Of a stretch of 64,000 nt of DNA, positions 36,826-45,085 are shown in pieces. Positions within the stretch are counted from its first letter, which is position 1; each line of letters opens with the position of its first letter. Below the pieces are notes generated by a model that saw only the letters and a list, made by a program, of their open reading frames with translations, did not search any database and was not told the DNA's origin. The position numbers and the translations under genes are program-made. Source of the DNA: CAVQCJ01 sp963771835 (GTDB taxonomy: Bacteria; Actinomycetota; Actinomycetes; Prado026); NCBI GenBank assembly GCA_963771835.1, contig CAVYVA010000004.1:124001-188000 (forward strand), read 5' to 3'.

Positions 36826-37524
36826 CTAGCCCTCGACCCAGACGAGCCCGAGCCGCTCGGCGGTCAGCGGCCCGGCGATCCCGTCCGCACCCGGTCCCGA
36901 CCAGCCCTGGCCGCGTTGGAACGCGGCGCACGCGTCCCGGGTCTGCGTGCCGTAGAACCCGGTCGGGCCGCCGGTCACCGGCATGCCCTTCGCGGCCAGC
37001 GCCACCTGCAGGTTCCACACACTGTCCGAGTCTGCCTGCTGCAGGTGCATCTTGCTCTTGTAGACCTTCTTGTCCTGGCGGTAAGGGCCCGCGGCCGCGG
37101 GACCGGCTGGTGCCAGGTGCTGCACCGGGAGCGCACCGGCCGGGCACCAGTCGATCCAGCCGCGGTACGGCAGGCTCCAGCCCTTGGGCTTGCCCCTGGG
37201 GAAGGTGTCCCAGCGGACCCTGTCCACCTTGGCGTGGTGCAGGATGTCGGTTGACCAGACCATCCCGCCCTCCACGACGAACACCGCGTGCCCGTCTCCG
37301 ACGCCCGGCTTTCCGTAGTACGCGATGGACCCTGGTGGCGGCGGGCTCGACGTGTGCCGGTGCGCCGCGGGAGTTCCCTCGAAGGCCAGCCGCGCAGACG
37401 TGCCGAACGGCGGGGCGCCGACGCACTGACGGCTGAAGACCTGGCACTGGTCGAACCAGCCGCTGGCGATCGGGTGGTCGTGCTGGTTCTCGGCGAACGC
37501 CTTCGCCTGCGCGTAGGTGCGCAT
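36826..37524 (-). CDS. CHAP-like / PG_binding_1 protein
   Basis: A 232-aa protein without a signal peptide. The N-terminal half resembles a CHAP-type amidase region (WFDQCQVFSRQCVGAPPFG with a candidate Cys, GDGHAVFVVEGGMVWSTDIL with a candidate His, then WSLPYRGWIDW). The C-terminal part is a peptidoglycan-binding domain (WNLQVALAAKGMPVTGG, FYGTQTRDACAAFQRGQGW). Such proteins occur singly in actinobacteria and in their phages. ATG 37524 overlaps the stop of the 44-aa peptide gene. Lack of an export signal is odd for a wall enzyme. Confidence 0.8.
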   Translation of the reverse strand: MRTYAQAKAFAENQHDHPIASGWFDQCQVFSRQCVGAPPFGTSARLAFEGTPAAHRHTSSPPPPGSIAYYGKPGVGDGHAVFVVEGGMVWSTDILHHAKVDRVRWDTFPRGKPKGWSLPYRGWIDWCPAGALPVQHLAPAGPAAAGPYRQDKKVYKSKMHLQQADSDSVWNLQVALAAKGMPVTGGPTGFYGTQTRDACAAFQRGQGWSGPGADGIAGPLTAERLGLVWVEG

Positions 37525-37658
37525 CAGCTGTGGTCCTGCTCAGGCGCGTCCGGAAGGATGTCCGACCCGTCGTCCTGGATGTGACCGCCGGTGTCGTCGC
37601 CCGGGGCAGGCTGCACCTCGACGTCTTCGATGTCCGGAAGGTCTGGCTGCTCGCTCAT
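37524..37658 (-). CDS. 44-aa acidic peptide
   Basis: ATG 37656-37658 has GAGGGAGG at the right spacing, and the stop overlaps the next gene's start (TGATG), which strongly supports translation. The product is very acidic with no Cys and no basic residue except His (SEQPDLPDIEDVEV ... DDGSDILPDAPEQDHS). I recognise no family. It is the first gene of the peptide / PG-binding / LigD-PE / MFS operon. Confidence 0.7.
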   Translation of the reverse strand: MSEQPDLPDIEDVEVQPAPGDDTGGHIQDDGSDILPDAPEQDHS

Positions 37659-37798
37659 GACGCCTCCCTCGTGGCCGGCGTCGCCCCGTGAGGCCCGACG
37701 GGACGTGCGCGGACCCTGTACTGGTACTTCTAGCCCTCGATGCCCGACCCGGCAAGGGCTACGGGAGGATGGGACTCCCCCGAGCCGTGGAGGTCACC

Positions 37799-38578
37799 GT
37801 GAGCCCGACCGCCGAGCAGCTGCCGCCGACGGTGGACGTGCGTCGCGCGTCCGACCGGTTCAAGACGCGGCTGTCCTGGCTGGACTCGAAGCACTCGTTC
37901 TCGTTCTCGCGGCACTACGACCCGAGCAACACCCATCACGGGCTGCTGCTCGTCAACAACGACGACATCGTCGTGCCGGGAACCGGGTTCGAGACGCACC
38001 CGCACCAGGACATGGAGATCGTGACGTGGGTGCTGACCGGTTCGCTGGTCCACCAGGACTCGACCGGGCACTCGGGGGTCATCTACCCCGGTCTGGCCCA
38101 GCGGATGTCGGCCGGCACCGGGATCCTGCACTCGGAGAAGAACGACTCCTGGCGGCTGCAGGGCGGTGCCCACCACGAAGACCCGGTGCACTTCGTGCAG
38201 ATGTGGGTGCTGCCCGACGAGGACGGGATCGCCCCCGGCTACGAGCAGCTGGAGATCGAGGACGCGCTGCTGCGCGGCGGGCTGGTGCCGGTCGCGTCCG
38301 GGATGCAGCGGCACGAGGGTGCCGCTGCCATCCGGATCAGGAACAGGTACGCCGCGCTGCACGCCGCCCGGCTGAGCGCCGGCGAGTCGGTCGAGCTGCC
38401 GGACGCGCCGTTCCTGCACCTGTTCGTGGCGCGCGGGACGGTGTCGCTCGAAGGGGTCGGCGCGCTCGAGGAGGGCGACGCGGTGCGCTTCACCGCGACC
38501 GGTGGGCAGCGGGTGACCGCCACCGAGCCGGCCGAGGTTCTCGTGTGGGAGATGCACGCCACGGTGGGCGTGCAGTAG
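37799..38578 (+). CDS. Pirin family protein
   Basis: A 259-aa bicupin. The metal site is in the first cupin: FETHPHQDMEIVTWVL, SLVHQDS and MSAGTGILHSEKND (three His and one Glu). Bacterial pirins are quercetinases or redox-linked regulators; the role here is open. GTG 37799 was chosen for GGAGG 6 nt upstream; ATG 37769 is a weaker alternative. Monocistronic. Confidence 0.92.
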   Translation: MSPTAEQLPPTVDVRRASDRFKTRLSWLDSKHSFSFSRHYDPSNTHHGLLLVNNDDIVVPGTGFETHPHQDMEIVTWVLTGSLVHQDSTGHSGVIYPGLAQRMSAGTGILHSEKNDSWRLQGGAHHEDPVHFVQMWVLPDEDGIAPGYEQLEIEDALLRGGLVPVASGMQRHEGAAAIRIRNRYAALHAARLSAGESVELPDAPFLHLFVARGTVSLEGVGALEEGDAVRFTATGGQRVTATEPAEVLVWEMHATVGVQ

Positions 38579-38740
38579 CGCGACGGCGGCGCGCTTGGAC
38601 GGACGCCGCGCCGCGAAGGTTCCCGTGACGGACATCACCGATGATCGAGTTGGTCGGCGGTCGGGGCCCGTGTCACCTTGGATGCGCTTCCGGACCTCCG
38701 GGGGCGGATTGCTGTGAACGACATTGCTGTGAACCACCGA

Positions 38741-38939
38741 CCGGGCGCCGAGTCCTGCCCCCCGGTCGGCCCGCCGACCCGCACGGGCAGGAGCGGGGGA
38801 CCCGAAGTCCCCAGCAGGGACCGGCCGGAGCACGCTCCGGCCTTGGGGTGAAGCCGCAGCCCGCGTGACCGCTTGGTCGCTCCGGGCCGGCCGGGCGCCG
38901 TCCCGAACCCGACAGCTGACCTCGCAGGCGTACGGAAGG
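38741..38939 (+). ncRNA. c-di-AMP riboswitch (ydaO/yuaA type), second copy
   Basis: All conserved blocks recur in order: GCGCCGAGTCCTGCC, GGGCAGGAGCGGGGGACCC, CCTTGGGGTGAAGCCG, and CGAACCCGACAGCTGACCTC, then GCAGGCGTACGGAAGG. The last ends 7 nt before the start codon of the NlpC/P60 gene. The variable stem between GGGGGACCC and CCTTGGGG differs from the 9975 copy. The 38579-38740 stretch before it should hold its promoter; I see no gene there. Confidence 0.93.
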
Positions 38940-38946
38940 TCTGTCT

Positions 38947-39801
38947 GTGCTCGCATACTTGCCTGCCCACTCACGTCCGGCGCGGCTGCGTGCCGCCGCC
39001 ACCGTGGCCGTCGTGGCCGCCGTCGTCGTCGCCGTCGCCGGCTCGGCCCGCGCCGAGACCGCGTCCTCGGCAACGGCGAGCGCGCCGACCGCTGCGACGC
39101 CGGCCATCGTCGGTCCGGCCGCGCTGACGCTCGCCGTCGGGGCCCGTTCGACGGCCCCGCGCGCGAACGTCCCGGCTTCCGTCCGCCTGGTCGCTCCGGG
39201 CGGACAGGGCGTCGGTGGTGCGGACGTGACGTTCTGGATGACCCCGAAGGGCCGGCCGACCCTGCACATCGCCGCGGCCCGCGCGGTCACGAACTCCCGC
39301 GGCCAGGCCGCGGTCCGGCTGCGGATGACGGTGACCGAACGCATCACCGCCAGCGCCACCTACGGCATCCAGCTGCTCACGTCGGGGGAGCAGCTGGATG
39401 CCGCCACGGTGACCGCACGCGAGAGCGCGACGGTGACCGTCGTCCTGCCGCCGTCCACCCGGGTGCTCGCGCTCGCGGCGGCGCTGCGCGGCCGCCCGTA
39501 CGTGTGGGGGGCGGCCGGACCCAGCAGGTTCGACTGCTCCGGGTTCACGATGTACGTGCTGGCCCGCGCGGCCGGACGGCACCTGCCGCACTCCGCGGCC
39601 GGCCAGTACGCGGTGTCGCGGCACGAGGCGAAGTCGGCGGTCCGTCCGGGCGACCTCGTCTTCTTCCTGCACGGCGGCCACGTGTACCACGTGGGCATCT
39701 ACGCCGGGCACGGACTCATGTGGCATGCGCCGCACCCTGGGGACCACGTGCGACTCGCACCGGTCTACTCCTCGAGCTGGGCGGCCGGCCGGGTGATCTG
39801 A
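38947..39801 (+). CDS. Secreted NlpC/P60 endopeptidase with Ig-like N-domain
   Basis: A 284-aa protein. The signal peptide is ARLRAAATVAVVAAVVVAVA with cleavage near ARAET. A beta-rich domain follows (about 60-170; ASVRLVAPGGQGVGGADVTF, ending RESATVTVVLPP). The C-terminal NlpC/P60 domain has catalytic Cys in FDCSGFTMYVL, His in HVYHVGIYAG and MWHAPHPG. GTG 38947 follows GGAAGG of the riboswitch. Its catalytic part is close to the enzyme at 9359-9967, so the two are riboswitch-plus-gene paralogues. Confidence 0.93.
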   Translation: MLAYLPAHSRPARLRAAATVAVVAAVVVAVAGSARAETASSATASAPTAATPAIVGPAALTLAVGARSTAPRANVPASVRLVAPGGQGVGGADVTFWMTPKGRPTLHIAAARAVTNSRGQAAVRLRMTVTERITASATYGIQLLTSGEQLDAATVTARESATVTVVLPPSTRVLALAAALRGRPYVWGAAGPSRFDCSGFTMYVLARAAGRHLPHSAAGQYAVSRHEAKSAVRPGDLVFFLHGGHVYHVGIYAGHGLMWHAPHPGDHVRLAPVYSSSWAAGRVI

Positions 39802-39840
39802 CCCGCCCCGGTCCATCCGGCCGGTCTGCCCTTCCCATCA

Positions 39841-39859
39841 CGGGCTCCGCACGAGCCCG
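39841..39859. terminator. Hairpin between convergent NlpC/P60 and AraC genes
   Basis: CGGGCT-CCGCACG-AGCCCG, a 6-bp GC stem with a 7-nt loop in a 75-nt convergent gap. No T-tract. Confidence 0.4.
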
Positions 39860-39876
39860 ACCGCGTTCCCGGCCGG

Positions 39877-40905
39877 CTACGGCCGGTCCGCGTCGACGCG
39901 CCAGTGGGCCGGCGCCTGGCCGAGCGAGCGCTTGAACGCGCGGCTGAACGCCTCCTCCGAGCTGTAGCCGACCTTGGCGCCGATCTCCGCGACGCCGTAC
40001 CCGGTCGTACGCAGCAGCCCGGACGCGAGGTTCAACCGCCACTCGGTGAGGTAACGGATCGGCGGCCGACCCAGCGTCTGCCTGAACCGCTCGACGAGCA
40101 CGGTCTTCGACACGGCGACGGACATGGCGAGCTCGCCGACCGTCCAGTCGTGCGCGGGGTTCGCGTGCAGGAGGGACAGCGCCTGCCCGACGACCGGGTC
40201 GCGCAGGGCGGCCAGCCACCCGGTCAGCTCAGCGTCGCCGCTCTCGTCGAGGTAGATCCGCAGCACCTCGGTGAACAGCAGCTCGGCCAGCCGCTGGTCC
40301 GTCCGCGACGGAGCCTGGGACGGCGGCGGGGACGGTCAGCGCGTACTCGACGCTCGCGTTCACCCAGGTCGTGGCCGGACCGGGCGGCGGGTGCACCACG
40401 AACAACGACGGCAGCGCCCGCAGCACCGGGTCGAACAGCACGGCGTCGCCGCGCAGGTAGCCGCACACCACCATCGTGCTCTCGCCGTCGCCGCCGTAGT
40501 CGATGTGCGGGAACTCGGTCCAGGGCGGCCGGGGCATCAGCGTCGTGATGGACACCGGCTCGGCCGGCTCGAAGGAGCCCCACGCGTTGGGCGTCACCGT
40601 ACGGAAGGACCACCACGTCGCCTGGGGACAGCTCGTGCCTGGACCCCGTCCTCGAGCGAGACCCAGCAGTGCCCCTCCACCACGATGTGGAACATCACCA
40701 GGCTGCCCGAGCCCGGAGGCAGCGCGCCGGTGAGCTCACGGGTCCCCGGCGACGTGTACGCCCAGGGGGCGTGGAAGTCGGACCGGAAGAAGATGGCGCC
40801 GGTCAGCCGGACCAGGTCGAGCACCTGCGGGACGATCTCGAACGGATCGCGAGGTCCGGCGACCAGATCCGCAGTCTGGGTCACGGGCGGCGATGTCTCG
40901 GTCAT
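39877..40905 (-). CDS. AraC family regulator with cupin ligand domain, three +1 frame errors
   Basis: The N-terminal cupin-type domain begins MTETSPPVTQTADLV and runs VMFHIVVEGHCWVSLEDGVQ. After removing extra bases at about 40638, 40592 and 40325 it continues HELSPGDVVVLPYGDPNAWG, VCGYLRGDAVLFDPVLRALP and RTDQRLAELLFTEVLRIYL. The C-terminal AraC double helix-turn-helix is clean (WTVGELAMSVAVSKTVLVER, VGYSSEEAFSRAFKRSLG). The corrected length is 341 aa. The cupin_6 AraC group usually regulates a neighbouring oxidoreductase or DinB-like gene; the divergent 41008 gene is the nearest candidate. Confidence 0.88.
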
Positions 40906-41007
40906 GGCCCCTTCTGTCCGCACCGGCTGATAGTAGAGCGGTCCGCCCGACCGGCGGGCTCGGCTGGTGCTCGCACCGCCTGACGACAACAACGAAGGAA
41001 CGGATCT

Positions 41008-41259
41008 ATGCCCACGTTCATGGACATCCACGACGGGTTCGTCGGCGTCACCAAGGAGCAGCTCGAGGAGGCCCACCGGGCCGACCTCGACGTCCAGGCC
41101 GCCGAAGGCGTCAGCTTCGACCGGGTCTGGCACGACGCGTCGAGCGGCAAGGTGTTCTGCCTCGCCACCGGCCCCAGCAAGGAGGCCGTGGAGCGCGTCC
41201 ACCTCAAGGCCGGTCACCCGGCGCAGGGGACGTACGAGATCTCGGTCGCGCTGACCTAG
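41008..41259 (+). CDS. DUF4242 / SCO4226-type nickel-binding protein
   Basis: An 83-aa ferredoxin-like protein (PTFMDIHDGFVGVTKEQLEE, VSFDRVWHDASSGKVFCLA, GPSKEAVERVHLKAG). It matches the actinobacterial family whose Streptomyces member SCO4226 binds nickel; His residues here are compatible, but the metal is inferred from the family. ATG 41008, with an AAGGA about 9 nt upstream. Divergent from the AraC gene, 102 nt apart. Confidence 0.85.
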   Translation: MPTFMDIHDGFVGVTKEQLEEAHRADLDVQAAEGVSFDRVWHDASSGKVFCLATGPSKEAVERVHLKAGHPAQGTYEISVALT

Positions 41260-41385
41260 GCCCCGTGCGCGGCCACGCCGCTCGCGCCCACCACCGCCTG
41301 TATCCGGACGGTCCGGACCGACCGGACCGATCGCCAGGCGGGGGTGGGCGCGAGCCGCATCATCGAGAGGAGGCGGAGCTCCACC

Positions 41386-41925
41386 ATGATCGAGGTCGTC
41401 CGACCGCTGGTGATCGCCGGCCTCGTGGTGTCCGAGGTCGGTCTCTGGCAGTGGCGCATGGTCATCGCGCACCGCGGCAACCGGGCCGGGGCGATGATGC
41501 TCGGGACGTTCGGGGCCGTCCTGCAGATCACCGCGATCAGCCAGGTCGTGACGAACGTGCACGACCCGCTCAGCATCGGCGCGTACGCCGGCGGCGTCGG
41601 TGTCGGCGTGCTGCTGGGCCTGGTCGCCGGCGATCACCTGACCCCGGGGATGATCGGCATCACCGTGATCACGCCCCGGCCGCGGGTGGCCGGCGAGCTC
41701 TGGGCCCGCGGGTGGCCCGTCACGGTGCAGACCGGGCACGGCGTCAACGGTCCGGTCACCGTGCTGTTCGTCGCGATCAACCGCCGTCGCGAGTCCGAGC
41801 TCCAGCTGGACCTCGCCGAGCTGGCACCGGAGGCGTTCTGGAGCACCGAGGACCTGCGCGGCGGCGCCCCGTACCGACCCGGCCGCCCGCCGGACGAGCT
41901 CCAGGCTCAGGGCTTGACGCGGTAG
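41386..41925 (+). CDS. DUF5698 membrane protein
   Basis: A 179-aa protein with three N-terminal helices (VIAGLVVSEVGLWQWRMVIA, AGAMMLGTFGAVLQITAI, IGAYAGGVGVGVLLGLVAG), typical of DUF5698/DUF2179-like proteins. A small cytoplasmic alpha/beta domain follows (VTVQTGHGVNGPVTVLFVAI). Function unknown. ATG 41386 follows AGGAGGCGGAG. Its 3' end overlaps the convergent reductase gene by 19 nt. Confidence 0.82.
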   Translation: MIEVVRPLVIAGLVVSEVGLWQWRMVIAHRGNRAGAMMLGTFGAVLQITAISQVVTNVHDPLSIGAYAGGVGVGVLLGLVAGDHLTPGMIGITVITPRPRVAGELWARGWPVTVQTGHGVNGPVTVLFVAINRRRESELQLDLAELAPEAFWSTEDLRGGAPYRPGRPPDELQAQGLTR

Positions 41926-42467
41926 TGCAGGTGGACGACGCCGCTGCCGAAGCGGCGCTCGTCCAGCAGCTCGAGGTCCAGACGCAGACCGCCCGGGAGC
42001 GCCGAGTTCCCGCCGCCCACCACGACCGGCGTGACGAGCGCGTGGTACTCCTCGACCAGCCCGGCCCGCAGCGCGGCGGCGGCGAGGTGCGGACCGCCGA
42101 TGGACAGGTCCCGCGGCGCCTGTGCCTTCAGCGCGCGGACCGTCGCAGGGTCGAAGTCCCGCTCGATCCGGGTCCGCGCGCTGGACACCTCCGGCAACGA
42201 CGTCGAGTACACGACCTTGTCGGCGGCCTGCCAGATCGCGGCGAAGTCCCGGACCACGGCCGGCTGCTCCGCGAGCGCGTCCGGCGCCTCCCAGTAGCGC
42301 ATGGTCTCGTACATGCGGCGGCCGTACAGGTACGTCCCGATCGACCGCTCCAGGTCGTTGACGAACGCGTGCACCTCTTCGTCCGGAGCCGCCCACGCGA
42401 ACGTCCCGGCCTCGTCGGCGACGTAGCCGTCGAGGGAGGTGATCGCCGAGTAGACCAGCCTGGCCAC
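41907..42467 (-). CDS. Dihydrofolate reductase-like (RibD C-terminal) protein
   Basis: A 186-aa protein with the RibD-C/DHFR fold: LVYSAITSLDGYVADEAGTF at the start, YGRRMYETMRYWE, KVVYSTSLPEV, DLSIGGPHLAAAAL (nucleotide-binding Gly pair) and VTPVVVGGGNSALPGG. It is probably an NADPH-dependent reductase of unknown substrate; this family is widely duplicated in actinobacteria. A four-base gap separates it from the upstream stop at 42471. Confidence 0.9.
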   Translation of the reverse strand: MARLVYSAITSLDGYVADEAGTFAWAAPDEEVHAFVNDLERSIGTYLYGRRMYETMRYWEAPDALAEQPAVVRDFAAIWQAADKVVYSTSLPEVSSARTRIERDFDPATVRALKAQAPRDLSIGGPHLAAAALRAGLVEEYHALVTPVVVGGGNSALPGGLRLDLELLDERRFGSGVVHLHYRVKP

Positions 42468-42470
42468 GGG

Positions 42471-42989
42471 TCAGCGGCTGTCGCGCTTGGCCTGCCGGCG
42501 GGCGGTGGCCGCCTTGGTGCCGGCTCGCTCCTTCTCGCTCGCGGCGGACCGCAGGGCCCGGTCGCCGGCCGGTGCGTCGGTCACGGTGCGAGACTTGCGC
42601 GCGGTCCCGCCGGCCGGTGCGGCCGCCGGCTTCCTGCCGGTGCGGACGCCGCGCGCCGCCGCGAGCCGCTCGTCGCGCAGCTGCGCGGCGGTCTCCCGGG
42701 CGAGCGCGGCCACCCGCCGGCTGACTCGGGCCAGCGCCTCCTCGAACACCTCCGCCTTCGCCGCCGCCGTCGTGTTCTTCGGACCGGCCTTGCCCCGGCC
42801 GCGCTGCTCGACGACGCGCGCGCTGGCGCCGCGCCGGTACAGGCCCACGTACTTCGTCCGGGCGCGCCTGATCCGGTCCTGCAGGGCCACCGCCGCGTCC
42901 TCGTCCAGGGCGGCGAGCGCCGACGCATCGGTCTCGGCGACCAGCAGCCGCTCGGAAGTGTTCAGGACGGCCAGCATCGACTTGTTCAC
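42471..42989 (-). CDS. Basic Ala/Arg-rich protein, unknown
   Basis: A 172-aa protein. A conserved-looking N-terminal part (SMLAVLNTSERLLVAETDAS, LDEDAAVALQDRIRRARTKY, VGLYRRGAS) is followed by a helical region (KAEVFEEALARVSRRVAALA) and a Lys/Arg/Ala tail resembling nucleic-acid-binding tails. Similar actinobacterial proteins exist, but I know no function. GTG 42989 was chosen at the start of the conserved part; ATG 43052 would add 21 residues. Confidence 0.65.
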   Translation of the reverse strand: MNKSMLAVLNTSERLLVAETDASALAALDEDAAVALQDRIRRARTKYVGLYRRGASARVVEQRGRGKAGPKNTTAAAKAEVFEEALARVSRRVAALARETAAQLRDERLAAARGVRTGRKPAAAPAGGTARKSRTVTDAPAGDRALRSAASEKERAGTKAATARRQAKRDSR

Positions 42990-43072
42990 GGGGTGCTCGA
43001 TTCGAACGACGGGACGGACGGCGCGGCCCGGCAGCGGACCGGATCGGAGCATAGCGAAGCAGGGCAGGGCGC

Positions 43073-43741
43073 TCAGCGCTGGAAGAGCGACCCGGCCGCC
43101 AGCGTCAGCAGCATCGCCGACGTCCCGATCACGACCGTCCTGACCAGCGTCCGCACGACGTGGGTGCCACCGGCGCGCGCGGCGACGAGCGAGGTGACCA
43201 CGAGCGAGGCGACCACGGCCACGAACGTCACCGCCACCCGCCAGCTGTCGGGGGCGATCAGCACCGTCACCAGCGGCACGCCGGACCCGAGCGCGAACGC
43301 GAGCCCGGCGGTCACCGCGACGAGCAGCGGAGTCGGCCCGGCGGCGCGCAACGAGAGCCCGTGCTCGGCCTCGACATGCGCCGCCAGCGCGTCCGCCGCG
43401 GTCAGCTCCGCCGCCACCTCGCGGGCCAGGGCCGCAGACAGTCCTCGCATCTCGTACAGAGCCTCGAGCTCGGCCCGCTCCTCGTCCGGCGACATCGCGA
43501 GCTGCTGCCGCTCCCCGTCGATCAGAGCCATCTCGGCGTCCCGCTCGGTCGCGGCCTCGGCGTACTTGGCCCCGCCGAGGGCGATCCCGCCGGCCACCAT
43601 CGCGGAGAACGCGGCGATCGTGATGGTGGACTCGGTGGCGCCGGCGCCGGCGAAGCCCTCGACGATGCCGGCGGTGGCGATGATCCCGTCGTTCGTGTCG
43701 ACGACGAGGGCCCGGACCATCGCTGCGTCCAGCCATCGCAC
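43073..43741 (-). CDS. VIT1/CCC1 family transporter
   Basis: A 222-aa membrane protein of the vacuolar-iron-transporter family. The first helix region VRALVVDTNDGIIATAGIVE contains the conserved Asp-x-N-D-G. A charged cytoplasmic metal-binding segment follows (RDAEMALIDGERQQLAMSPD, EERAELEALYEMRGLS). Then come helices LLVAVTAGLAFALGSGVPLV, VAVTFVAVVASLVVTSLVA and TVVIGTSAMLLTLAAG. It probably moves Fe2+ or Mn2+ out of the cytoplasm. Confidence 0.88.
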   Translation of the reverse strand: MRWLDAAMVRALVVDTNDGIIATAGIVEGFAGAGATESTITIAAFSAMVAGGIALGGAKYAEAATERDAEMALIDGERQQLAMSPDEERAELEALYEMRGLSAALAREVAAELTAADALAAHVEAEHGLSLRAAGPTPLLVAVTAGLAFALGSGVPLVTVLIAPDSWRVAVTFVAVVASLVVTSLVAARAGGTHVVRTLVRTVVIGTSAMLLTLAAGSLFQR

Positions 43742-43777
43742 GCCTGCATGCTAGCGATCGGCGGCGCACGGGAGCGG

Positions 43778-45085
43778 TCAGACCGGCCGTGGCATCTCCC
43801 CCGCTGCGACCGCGGCTACCAGGTCCGCGTGGTCCGCGTCGTTGCGGTCCGCGTAGGTGCGGGCGAAGCGCTCCATCGCCCGGGTGAAGGCGTCGTTGCG
43901 CCCCAGGTAGCCGTCGATGGCCACCGGGTCGCCGGACCGCGCGTGCGCCTTGGCCAGCGCCTCGCCGCAGGCTCTGGCGAAGTCGGCGAGCACGTCACGC
44001 AGCACATGCGTGTCCGGGATGACCTTCATGTCGCGGAACTGGCGCACGTAGAAGTCCGTGCCCCGGTAGCTCGTCCAGCCGGCGAACATGTCGGTGGCGC
44101 TCTGGATGAGCCGCTGGCCGTTGACGACACGAGCGGCGTGGTTGGCGTAGCCGCTCGGGCCGAGGGACTGCTCGTACACCGACGGCCCGGCCTGCTTCAC
44201 CTGCAGGAACAGCGGCTCGTCGCGCGGGCCGGTGAGCAGGACGAGGTGCACCAGCATCCCGACGCTGCCCACGCCCACGACCTGTCGGGCCACGTCCGTG
44301 TACGCGAACCGGGACAGGATCACCTTGCGGTCGTCCTGCAGCGTCTCGATGTACTGGTCGAACACCTCGTGCACGACCTCGAGCCGGCGCCGCTCGTCGA
44401 CGTGGGTGAGCCGTGGCGGGTCCTCCCGGATCCGGGGCTGCCCGTCGACCACGTCCACCAGCCGGGCGAACGCGCCCTCGTGCCCGCGCTTGCCGGCCTT
44501 CCTGGTGATCATGCGGCGGGCCGGACCCCGGACGTCCTCGTCGAAATGGCCGAGCAGCTCCTCGACGTGGATCGCGTCGTACCAGATCGCGAGCGGGTCC
44601 AGGCCGGCGTAGCGGCGCATCCGGTCCCGGTAGGCCCGCACGCAGGTCCGGACCGCTTCGAGCCCCACCTCGTCGCGGTGGCCGTTCTCGCGGGCGACGA
44701 TCACCAGGCTGGTCGCGAGCCGTTTGACGTCCCACTCGAACGGCCCCGGGAGCGTCTCGTCGAAGTCCCGCAGCGCGAACGCGAGGTTGCGCTCGGGGGT
44801 CGCCCAGAGCCCGAAGTTCAGGACGTGCGCGTCCCCGCACATCTGCACCGTGAGGCCCGAGTGCGGGATGCCGGCCAGGTCCGCGGCCATGACCGCGGCG
44901 GCGCCCCGGAAGTACGTCCACGGCGAGGCGGACATGCGTTCGTACCGCAGCGGCAGCAGGTCCACGACGCGGATCGACTCCTGCGCGCGCAGGTGGCCGA
45001 GCGACCCGGGGCCGTCCTCGGCCCGGTGCCACTCGGACTGGGCCGCGCGCGCGACACGGGCGCGCGCGGCCCGACCTGGGGTCAG
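43778..45085 (-). CDS. DUF2252 family protein (copy 1), start uncertain
   Basis: About 435 aa: RYERMSASPWTYFRGAAAVM, VQMCGDAHVLNFGLWATPER, FALRDFDETLPGPFEWDVKR, VVGVGSVGMLVHLVLLTG, DPVAIDGYLGRNDAFTRAME. The fold is kinase/phosphotransferase-like (GDAHxxNFG and DFDE resemble APH catalytic and metal motifs); the family's activity is unknown. No ATG, GTG or TTG lies in frame before LTPGRAARARVARAAQ. The CTG at 45085 overlaps the MMPL stop; a start lost to sequence errors is equally possible. A paralogue is at 51987. Confidence 0.82.
   Translation of the reverse strand: MTPGRAARARVARAAQSEWHRAEDGPGSLGHLRAQESIRVVDLLPLRYERMSASPWTYFRGAAAVMAADLAGIPHSGLTVQMCGDAHVLNFGLWATPERNLAFALRDFDETLPGPFEWDVKRLATSLVIVARENGHRDEVGLEAVRTCVRAYRDRMRRYAGLDPLAIWYDAIHVEELLGHFDEDVRGPARRMITRKAGKRGHEGAFARLVDVVDGQPRIREDPPRLTHVDERRRLEVVHEVFDQYIETLQDDRKVILSRFAYTDVARQVVGVGSVGMLVHLVLLTGPRDEPLFLQVKQAGPSVYEQSLGPSGYANHAARVVNGQRLIQSATDMFAGWTSYRGTDFYVRQFRDMKVIPDTHVLRDVLADFARACGEALAKAHARSGDPVAIDGYLGRNDAFTRAMERFARTYADRNDADHADLVAAVAAGEMPRPV

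Noticed and set aside
37524..37658. RiPP (lasso or lanthipeptide) precursor
   Set aside because: No Cys, no recognisable leader/core boundary, and no maturation enzyme such as an asparagine synthetase-like or LanM protein nearby.
43000..43020. A tRNA T-loop-like string (GATTCGAA)
   Set aside because: No acceptor stem, anticodon arm or CCA around it; it is upstream sequence of the basic-protein gene.
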